DNA from: JBBRHH01 sp038222915
Lineage (GTDB): Bacteria; Planctomycetota; Phycisphaerae; Tepidisphaerales; Tepidisphaeraceae
Direction of reading: 5' to 3'
DNA length: 5,949 bases
NCBI GenBank assembly: GCA_038222915.1
Contig: JBBRHH010000398.1
Coordinates: forward strand, 1 to 5,949
In this document: piece by piece, positions 1 through 5,126 of the stretch
Layout of the letters: each line of letters opens with the position of its first letter
Position numbering within the stretch: position 1 is the stretch's first letter
Program-made: the position numbers and the translations under genes
The notes under the pieces: model-generated
What the model saw: the letters and a program-made list of their open reading frames with translations, nothing else
What the model was told of the DNA's origin: nothing
Database searches by the model: none

Positions 1-911
1 CCCATGTAGGTTTGCTTCACCCAGACACGGGTAACTTCGATTGGAAGCCTCACTGGGCTCTTCCCCGCGGCCGCCAGCGCCTTGCCCAATTGCTCCTGCA
101 TCGCGACGGCGATGTGAAATCGATCTTCGATGTAGTTCTCCTGCCGCACCGTGTCGGCCACGGGCTTGCCAGCTTTGTCGAGCGCTCGTCCGATCAGTCG
201 CACCGCGACCGTCCCCGTGCGCAGCGCCGGCTCGGCCGGACAGCGTTTCCCCTCGGGATGTCGGTCCAGCACGGGCAACACTCTACCGCTGTCCTCCACG
301 TCCTTGCGCTTGGTGCTCGGGAACTTCTCGTACACTTCCGCCGTCACCGGCCTCTTCGCGTCGGGGTACTTGATGAACCGTTCTTTGGCATGATCGAAAA
401 AGCTGAGCACGCTCTTGTCGTCATCGAACATCAGCGTCCAGTTCAGCACCTTGCCCGCGGAGTTGACGACGCAGATGCCCTGCGGCGCGGGTTTCGAACG
501 CTCGATCTCCCGATAAAGCTCGCCCTCGGCGTCGTCGGGCGGCCCGTTCACCAGGCCTGCCTTCAGTGCAACCGGAATAAAGTCCGCGTTAATGCGATTG
601 ATCACGTCGGGATTGGAGAAAACCGCCTCACGGGCGGCGCCGGCAAATACTCAGCAGCGCGCATCGTCGATCGGCCGGTCGATGAAGATCCACAGCAGTA
701 CCGGCTTTTTGGTTTCCCTGGATTCCTTGAGACCTTCGATCAGGCAACTCTTCCAGGCGATGCCGCGCCAAGCGGGCTTCGCCGCCTTCAACTGATCGAT
801 CTGGGCCTTTAATGCCTCGGGAGACGCACCTGGCTGCTCAAAAGCCCCCGACGGCTGAGGCCAAGCCACGCTTGCAAATAGCAGACTGCAAGACACCATT
901 AGCTTACGCAT
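1..911 (-). CDS. Probable secreted thioredoxin-fold selenoprotein with Cys-Sec motif (3' end outside window)
   Basis: Starts at ATG 909-911, chosen because AAGGAG (918-923) lies 6 nt upstream and the next residues (MRKLMVSCSLLFASVAW) form an export signal. An in-frame TGA at codon 87 follows Cys86, and the frame then stays open through codon 303 to the window edge. Joined across the TGA, residues about 69-180 read as one thioredoxin-like domain: strand KPVLLWIFID (69-78), active-site region DDARC-U (82-87), helix and strand FSNPDVINRINADFIPV (98-114), a candidate cis-Pro at P143, then strand ICVVNSAGKVL (146-156). By comparison with DUF255-type proteins, where CxxC sits a fixed distance before F-x-[DN]-P-[DE]-V, U87 falls on the first Cys and Ala90 on the second. 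A further region of unknown function (about 205-303) continues off the edge. A periplasmic thiol or peroxide redox role is inference. The alternative is a pseudogene with a nonsense mutation, but the conserved fold on both sides, the 217 open codons and a SECIS-like hairpin argue against it. Confidence 0.78.
622..638 (-). promoter_or_regulatory. Candidate bacterial SECIS hairpin
   Basis: In the mRNA sense, GCCGCC pairs with GGCGGU (five Watson-Crick pairs plus a closing G-U) around the 5-nt loop CGUGA. The stem starts 13 nt after the UGA and 18 nt separate the UGA from the apical loop. Described bacterial SECIS models have about 16-37 nt between UGA and loop and a G among the first two loop bases; both hold here, with G second. 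GC-rich coding sequence also makes chance hairpins, so the support is the combination with the UGA and the protein context. Confidence 0.6.
651..653 (-). other. In-frame UGA, probable selenocysteine codon
   Basis: TGA at codon 87 follows a TGC Cys codon (654-656). Both flanks code for one thioredoxin-like domain, and no other stop interrupts the downstream frame before the window edge. UGA in a vicinal Cys-UGA pair at a redox active site is typical of Sec. Recoding requires SelB, tRNA-Sec, SelA and SelD encoded elsewhere in the genome, which cannot be seen here. Confidence 0.75.
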
Positions 912-962
912 GTTGATCTCCTTCAAGAAGTGCGCGGCGTGCATGCCACGGTAGACCACTGA

Positions 963-968
963 ATTGTA
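963..968 (-). promoter_or_regulatory. Candidate -10 element for the selenoprotein gene
   Basis: TACAAT, read on the minus strand, matches the sigma-70 -10 consensus at five of six positions and lies about 50 nt upstream of the start codon at 911. No convincing -35 hexamer sits at the usual 16-18 nt spacing, so this is a weak call. Confidence 0.25.
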
Positions 969-1032
969 CCGAGCCGTAGGTGACAATGCGTGTCGAATCC
1001 CAACATTCCGATCGGCATTGATGGAGAAGCAG

Positions 1033-1209
1033 ATGGGACGCGGCGAGTTGGCCCGTTCCGTCTATCGCGCCAAGGCGGTGGTGACGATCGTCAAGTACGT
1101 CGGCAACGACAAGCAGAAACAAACCGTCATCGGCGACGGCTCTCGTGATGCCTTCTTCCTCTACAAGGATTCATTCGACGAATGGACGTTTAAGTCGGGG
1201 TCGCTGTAG
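1033..1209 (+). CDS. Small hypothetical protein, 58 aa, unrecognised
   Basis: Begins MGRGELARSVYRAKAVVTIV and ends in EWTFKSGSL. The start at 1033 is preferred because GGAG (1023-1026) lies 6 nt upstream. An in-frame ATG at 1021 and a TTG at 964 lack a Shine-Dalgarno, and the sequence before 1021 has poor coding character. Third positions of the 58 codons are mostly G or C, like the neighbouring genes, which supports real coding. The product is small, basic at its N-terminal end and rich in charged and aromatic residues, with no signal peptide or membrane segment. I recognise no family. It could be a genuine short gene or the C-terminal remnant of a longer gene. It is divergent from the selenoprotein gene and convergent with the GH16-like gene. 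Confidence 0.4.
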   Translation: MGRGELARSVYRAKAVVTIVKYVGNDKQKQTVIGDGSRDAFFLYKDSFDEWTFKSGSL

Positions 1210-1237
1210 CCGCGACGCACGCGATCGCCGTTGTGGC

Positions 1238-2053
1238 TCACAAGGTTAACAGCGAGATTCGCCGGATGCGCACCGAGTCGAGGAACAGATGGAAATCCCG
1301 GTTTGCGCCGGGACGTGCACTCGGTTTGTTGCGTGCGCTGTAGGCCTGCGAAAAATCCGCGGCCGGTGCCCAGATGTTGAAGTGCGCCTGCACGGGGCCT
1401 TGCGGCACATTGAGGGTTTCTGTTCGAACCAGCTTCCCGTCAATAAACCATTCGTCGCGCGTTTGCGACAGCAGAATTCGATACGTGTGCCACGCCGTGA
1501 CATCCAGCCCGGCGGGCAGGGCCGCGAAATTAAACCTGCCGCTTCCGAGCGGCTCGTTGCCGTAAACATTCGTGCCGACTTTCCCACGGTAATTGCTCAA
1601 CAGTTCAAAATCGGCCTCATCATGGTCTTGGCCGTTCGGCTTCAGCTTGTAGAAGAAAATCCCGCCGATAAATCCGCCTCTGAGCGGCCCGCTCAACCGA
1701 GCCCTTACGATCATCTCAAGCGCCGCCCCCGCCTTGGTCACTTTGAAAGTCCTATTCGTCACCAATTCAGTCCCATAGAAAGAAGGCGACCCAGCAACCT
1801 GAGTAGGATTGTAAGAACTCACCACCAGATCGGCCTGACCCCGCTTCGTCGCTGGCAACGGTTCGTTGTCCGAAGTACGCTGCTGCGTCCGGCCATAGAA
1901 CGTCCCACCATCCGCAAACGCAGGACGATGAAACAGCGCGCTGCTTACGACGGGTCGCGTAAAGTCTGTCGATAGAAGCACAACCGGGACGGCTGAAAAA
2001 AGAGCTCTGCACTCCAAGCCCTCAATTGCCGGAATGTTCAAAGTCGATTTCAT
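1238..2053 (-). CDS. Secreted GH16-like glycoside hydrolase with LEPR-XLL-type N-terminus
   Basis: The 271-residue protein (from ATG 2051-2053) has an N-terminal stretch AIEGLECRALFSAV (9-22), which matches the LEPR-XLL motif of planctomycete exported proteins with Cys in place of Pro. The rest resembles a GH16 (laminarinase/glucanase clan) beta-sandwich. HDEADFELL (134-142) contains E136-x-D138-x-E140, the E-x-D-x-E signature whose glutamates act as nucleophile and acid/base. It is followed by GKVGTNVYGN (147-156), WHTYRILLS (178-186), the WFIDGKLVR strand (192-200), and HFNIWAP near 214-220, all in the usual GH16 order. The substrate, probably a beta-glucan or galactan, is inferred only. 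There is no anchor, dockerin or binding module, so the protein appears to be a bare catalytic domain. The start at 2053 is favoured over an in-frame ATG at 2092 because the LEPR-like motif then lies at the usual distance from the N-terminus and a weak GAGAG precedes it. Confidence 0.72.
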   Translation of the reverse strand: MKSTLNIPAIEGLECRALFSAVPVVLLSTDFTRPVVSSALFHRPAFADGGTFYGRTQQRTSDNEPLPATKRGQADLVVSSYNPTQVAGSPSFYGTELVTNRTFKVTKAGAALEMIVRARLSGPLRGGFIGGIFFYKLKPNGQDHDEADFELLSNYRGKVGTNVYGNEPLGSGRFNFAALPAGLDVTAWHTYRILLSQTRDEWFIDGKLVRTETLNVPQGPVQAHFNIWAPAADFSQAYSARNKPSARPGANRDFHLFLDSVRIRRISLLTL

Positions 2054-2133
2054 ACTATGGACTCTCGATTTCCGCCGTAGACCATATCTCATATAAACCG
2101 ACCCAGAGCCGCTAGTCGCGGTCCGCGATGCGC

Positions 2134-2160
2134 AAAAAAGAACCCGCCGTGTGGCGGGTT
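2134..2160 (-). terminator. Intrinsic terminator of tRNA-Glu
   Basis: On the minus strand AACCCGCC and GGCGGGTT form a perfect 8-bp stem around a 4-nt ACAC loop (2141-2160), followed after one C by six T (2134-2139). It begins 3 nt after the tRNA 3' end, so it should end the tRNA transcript and separate it from the GH16-like gene on the same strand. Confidence 0.88.
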
Positions 2161-2163
2161 GAG

Positions 2164-2236
2164 TACCCCCAACGGGAGTCGAACCCGTGTCCTCTGGCTG
2201 AGAACCAGATATCCTAGGCCACTAGACGATGGGGGC
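2164..2236 (-). tRNA. tRNA-Glu (anticodon CUC)
   Basis: A full cloverleaf of 73 nt can be drawn: acceptor GCCCCCA with TGGGGGT (first pair G-U) and discriminator A; D-stem GTC/GAT; anticodon stem TCTGG/CCAGA enclosing loop TTCTCAG, giving anticodon CTC; T-stem ACGGG/CCCGT with loop TTCGACT. The CUC anticodon reads GAG, so the product is glutamate tRNA. The CCA tail is not encoded (ACTC follows), so it must be added by the CCA-adding enzyme. A strong terminator follows directly. Confidence 0.95.
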
Positions 2237-2532
2237 GTTTACTGTCGATTTGAGGTGAAATTGACCGTTTCGAACGCCTAGGTAATCCGAAATTGGCCGA
2301 TATAGAACAGTAACTGTCCCTCAAATGCGTCCGGAATTATCGTGGGCATCATGGATTGAGTCAAGTCCGCGGAGGAGAAGCTTTTCCGCCGCACCGACTC
2401 ATCTACGCTTGCATGCCAACATGCGTGCCAGTACAGTTTTTCACTCGGTTTTCCGTATTAATTTGAGTCTCGCTTCGCGGGCGATCCTCTGCCTTCAGGC
2501 CATCGCCCATCCAATGTTTTTAAGGAGCAAAA
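2237..2532 (+). promoter_or_regulatory. Divergent intergenic region and possible structured metK leader
   Basis: This 296-base stretch has no credible gene. It must contain the promoters of tRNA-Glu (minus) and metK (plus), but no clear -35/-10 pair stands out; TTGACC at 2261 with TAATCC at 2283 is a weak plus-strand candidate. Several foldable elements lie in the metK sense. TGAGTC (2357-2362) pairs perfectly with GACTCA (2396-2401). This encloses an 8-bp hairpin with two G-U pairs (2369-2376 with 2382-2389). GCATG-CCAA-CATGC follows at 2411-2424, and GGGCGAT/ATCGCCC at 2479-2508. An 11-bp palindrome, ACAGTAACTGT, lies at 2307-2317. I do not recognise a known SAM riboswitch class here. Whether these elements form one leader RNA is inference. 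Confidence 0.4.
2479..2508 (+). promoter_or_regulatory. Hairpin just upstream of metK ribosome binding site
   Basis: GGGCGAT (2479-2485) pairs perfectly with ATCGCCC (2502-2508), and a small GCC-TTCA-GGC hairpin fits inside (2491-2500). A run of five T follows at 2517-2521 and the Shine-Dalgarno AAGGAG at 2522-2527. The placement would suit an attenuator or a translation control element, but the 8-nt gap between stem and T-run is longer than in a standard terminator. Confidence 0.35.
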
Positions 2533-3762
2533 GTGTCTCTCGATTTCCGGCGCAGCACCCACCTGTTTACCAGCGAATCCGTCACCATGGGCCATCCCGA
2601 CAAGGTCGCGGATCAGATCAGCGATGCCATTCTGGATGCCATCCTCACACAAGACCCCAAGTCGCGCGTAGCCTGTGAAACCCTTGTCACCACCGGCCAG
2701 GTCGTTCTCGCCGGCGAAGTCACCACCGAGGCCTACGTTGACGCGGCCCAGATCGCCCGCGACACCATCAAGGAAATCGGCTACACCCATCCCGACATCG
2801 GCTTCGACTACCAGTCCTGCGGCGTCCTCTCCGCCATCCACAGCCAGTCGCCCGACATCGCCCGCGGCGTCGACAAGGCAGACGACAACGACAAGGAGCA
2901 GGGGGCCGGCGACCAGGGCCTCATGTTCGGCTATGCCTGCGCCGAAACCGACACCCTAATGCCCCTCCCGATCCACATCGCCCATCGCCTTGTCGAGCGT
3001 CTCGCCGAGGTGCGCTCCAAGCGAAAACTTCCCTGGCTGCGCCCCGACGGCAAATCCCAGGTCACCATCGAATACGTCAACGAGCGCCCCACGCGCGTTC
3101 ACACCGTCGTCATCTCCACCCAGCACGATGAATCCGTCCTGGACAAGAAGAAGGACGTCGTCACCGAAAAGGCGAAGCGCGAAATCATCGAGCACGTCAT
3201 CCGTCCCAGTATTCCGAAAAAGCTTTGGAACGACGACATCATTTTCCATATCAACCCCACCGGTAAATTCGTTGTCGGCGGCCCCCACGGCGACACCGGC
3301 CTCACCGGCCGCAAGATCATCGTCGACTCCTACGGCGGCCGCGGGGCCCATGGTGGCGGCGCATTCTCCGGCAAGGATCCGTCCAAGGTCGATCGCTCCG
3401 CTTGCTACATGGGCCGCTACATCGCCAAGAACATCGTCGCCGCCGGCCTCGCCCACAGCGCCGAAGTTCAGCTTGCCTACGCGATCGGCGTTGCCAATCC
3501 CGTCAGCGTGACCGTCTCCACCGAAGGGACGGCCGTCCTCCCCGAAGACCAGATCGCCGAGCTGATCAAGCAGCACTTCCCGCTCACCCCGCGCGGTATC
3601 ATCAAGCACCTCGACCTACTCCGTCCGATCTACAAGGAAACCGCCCGCCACGGCCACTTCGGCCGCATCCCCACCGCCAACGGCGGCTTCAGTTGGGAAA
3701 AGGTCGACAAGGCCGCGGCACTTGCCAAGGCCGCCGGCGTTTCCGCCCGCAAGGCGGGATGA
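2533..3762 (+). CDS. metK: S-adenosylmethionine synthetase
   Basis: Makes S-adenosylmethionine from methionine and ATP, releasing phosphate and pyrophosphate; cytosolic, central to methylation and polyamine metabolism. The 409 residues are close to the family's usual length of about 380-400 and all signatures are intact. These are GHPDK near the N-terminus (20-24) for ATP and Mg binding, the GAGDQG hexapeptide (124-129), PWLRPDGKSQVT (167-178), and the glycine-rich loop GGGAFSGKDPSKVDRSA (274-290) with catalytic lysines. The C-terminal HFGR (375-378) is also present. The start is GTG 2533, set by AAGGAG (2522-2527) 5 nt upstream and because the standard N-terminal strand (HLFTSESV) follows within ten residues. 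The gene appears monocistronic, with a hairpin-rich region before it and a terminator-like hairpin after it. Codons are strongly C-ending, as expected for a highly expressed gene in a GC-rich genome. Confidence 0.98.
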   Translation: MSLDFRRSTHLFTSESVTMGHPDKVADQISDAILDAILTQDPKSRVACETLVTTGQVVLAGEVTTEAYVDAAQIARDTIKEIGYTHPDIGFDYQSCGVLSAIHSQSPDIARGVDKADDNDKEQGAGDQGLMFGYACAETDTLMPLPIHIAHRLVERLAEVRSKRKLPWLRPDGKSQVTIEYVNERPTRVHTVVISTQHDESVLDKKKDVVTEKAKREIIEHVIRPSIPKKLWNDDIIFHINPTGKFVVGGPHGDTGLTGRKIIVDSYGGRGAHGGGAFSGKDPSKVDRSACYMGRYIAKNIVAAGLAHSAEVQLAYAIGVANPVSVTVSTEGTAVLPEDQIAELIKQHFPLTPRGIIKHLDLLRPIYKETARHGHFGRIPTANGGFSWEKVDKAAALAKAAGVSARKAG

Positions 3763-3787
3763 ACGCGGTCCAAATTTTGATTCATTC

Positions 3788-3823
3788 CAGTCGCACACGC
3801 CTTTGAAAGAGCGTGTGCGACTG
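3788..3823 (+). terminator. Terminator-like hairpin after metK
   Basis: CAGTCGCACACGC (3788-3800) and GCGTGTGCGACTG (3811-3823) form a perfect 13-bp stem around a 10-nt loop, 25 nt after the metK stop. The following tract (TGTTTCC) is only weakly T-rich, so intrinsic termination may be partial, but the long stem would at least separate metK from the next gene. The same hairpin could work in either direction. Confidence 0.65.
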
Positions 3824-3887
3824 TGTTTCCACATATAACAGCCCACCCGATTCGCTGTATCATCTTCAGCCAAGGAGATTCAAACGC

Positions 3888-5126
3888 GTGAACAACAAAA
3901 TCTGGTTGATCCCATTTTTCTGCCTCTCCGCCGCGGCCTTCGCAGCTGACAATTGGACCCAGTTCCGCGGCCCCACCCAGCAGGGTTTCTCCGACAGCAC
4001 CGATCTCCCCACCGAATGGTCCGAATCGAAGAACATCAAATTCAAGACCGACATCCCCGGCGAAGGCTGGTCGTCCCCCGTCGTTCTCGGCAAACAAATC
4101 TGGATGACCACCGCCACCGAGGCCGGCCGTTCCCTCCGCGCCATCTGCGTCGACCGCGAAACCGGCAAAATCCTTCACGATATTGAAGTATTTCACGTCG
4201 AGCCCGACAAGAAAAACGGCTTCAACTCCTACGCGTCTCCCACTCCTGTCCTCGAGACTGGCCGCGTCTACCTCTCTTTCGGCAATTACGGCAACGCCTG
4301 CCTCGACACCGCCACAGGCGCTACCGTCTGGAAATCCAACGAGTTGAAGCTCGACCACAAGGAAGGTCCCGGCTCCACGCCGATCATTTACAAGAATCTC
4401 TTCATCCTCCACTGCGATGGCATGGATGTGCAGTACATCGCCGCCCTGGAAAAGGCCACCGGCAAGATCGCCTGGAAAACCAACCGTTCGTTCAACTTCT
4501 CGTCAACGCCCAACGATCGCCGCAAATCGTACTGTACGCCCCTCGTCGCCACCGTCGCCGGCAAGGATCAGTTGATCAGCATCGGCGCATCGCGCATCAG
4601 CGGCTACGACCCCGGCACCGGCACCGAAATCTGGTGGTGTAACATCCCCGGCTATTCCAACGTTCCCCGCCCCGTCTACGCCAAGGGCATCGCTTACATC
4701 TGCACCGGTTTCGATCAGTCTGAGCTCTGGGCCTTGAAGATCGAAGGCGCAACTGGCGACATCGCCCCGACCGGCATGCTCTGGAAAACAAAAAAGGGCA
4801 TCCCCGCCAAACCCTCCCCGCTCCTGATTGAAGACCGCATCTACGTCGTCTCCGACAACGGCATCGCACGCTGCATCAACGCAACCACTGGCACGGACGT
4901 CTGGCAGGCCCGCACCGGGAGCGGCTACAGCGCATCGCCCGTCTTCGCCCAGGGCCTCATCTACGCCAGCAGCGAAAAAGGCGTCACGACCGTCATCCGC
5001 CCCGGCGAGAAGCTTGACACGGTCGCCGAAAACCAGCTCGACGGGCGAATCCTCGCGTCGCCGGCCATCGCCGGCAAAGCCATCTTCATCCGCACTGACA
5101 AAGCGCTCTACCGCATCGAAAAATAG
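3888..5126 (+). CDS. Secreted PQQ-like beta-propeller repeat protein
   Basis: The 412-residue product starts at GTG 3888, preceded by AAGGAG (3872-3877, spacer 10 nt). An in-frame upstream ATG at 3813 is rejected because it lies inside the terminator hairpin and would bury the signal peptide. MNNKIWLIPFFCLSAAAFA is a clear Sec signal with likely cleavage after residue 19 (AFA). The mature protein opens with DNWTQFRGPTQQGFS, a start common in planctomycete propeller proteins. Repeated blade ends of the type ATGxxxW (ATGATVWKS, ATGKIAWKT, GTGTEIWW, ATGTDVWQA) indicate a PQQ-like, BamB-type beta-propeller of about seven or eight blades. Sequence shows no cytochrome motif or quinoprotein dehydrogenase signature, so PQQ binding or enzyme activity is not supported; a periplasmic scaffold or binding role is equally possible. 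Its stop codon directly abuts that of the convergent pseudouridine synthase gene. Confidence 0.85.
   Translation: MNNKIWLIPFFCLSAAAFAADNWTQFRGPTQQGFSDSTDLPTEWSESKNIKFKTDIPGEGWSSPVVLGKQIWMTTATEAGRSLRAICVDRETGKILHDIEVFHVEPDKKNGFNSYASPTPVLETGRVYLSFGNYGNACLDTATGATVWKSNELKLDHKEGPGSTPIIYKNLFILHCDGMDVQYIAALEKATGKIAWKTNRSFNFSSTPNDRRKSYCTPLVATVAGKDQLISIGASRISGYDPGTGTEIWWCNIPGYSNVPRPVYAKGIAYICTGFDQSELWALKIEGATGDIAPTGMLWKTKKGIPAKPSPLLIEDRIYVVSDNGIARCINATTGTDVWQARTGSGYSASPVFAQGLIYASSEKGVTTVIRPGEKLDTVAENQLDGRILASPAIAGKAIFIRTDKALYRIEK

Noticed and set aside
12..812. Long open frame on the plus strand opposite the selenoprotein gene
   Set aside because: It is antisense to a gene with a signal peptide, a strong ribosome binding site and a recognisable fold. 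It has no Shine-Dalgarno and its Arg- and His-rich translation resembles no family.
651..911. An 86-aa protein ending at the TGA, or a pseudogene
   Set aside because: The thioredoxin-like domain continues in the same frame without any further stop or frameshift for 217 codons, which would be unlikely in a decaying gene, and a SECIS-like hairpin is present. A recent nonsense mutation cannot be fully excluded.
1221..1228. GCGATCGC palindrome as a repeat element
   Set aside because: Only one copy was noticed, and an 8-bp palindrome in GC-rich DNA is not significant alone.
2164..2236. tRNA-Glu as an attachment site for an integrated element
   Set aside because: I saw no duplicate of the tRNA 3' end, integrase or mobile genes nearby; the flanking genes look ordinary.
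2290..2532. Known SAM-I or SAM-II riboswitch upstream of metK
   Set aside because: I could not find the conserved core sequences of these classes by eye. A covariance-model scan would be needed to exclude divergent forms.
2956..3609. Long minus-strand frame inside metK
   Set aside because: It is a by-product of C-ending codons in metK; the translation is a low-complexity run of Gly, Asp and Val without motifs. The same applies to the minus-strand frame at 3630-4412.
3813..3887. Upstream start for the propeller protein
   Set aside because: The ATG lies within the 3' arm of the terminator hairpin, has no Shine-Dalgarno, and would put 25 residues in front of a well-formed signal peptide that follows GTG 3888.
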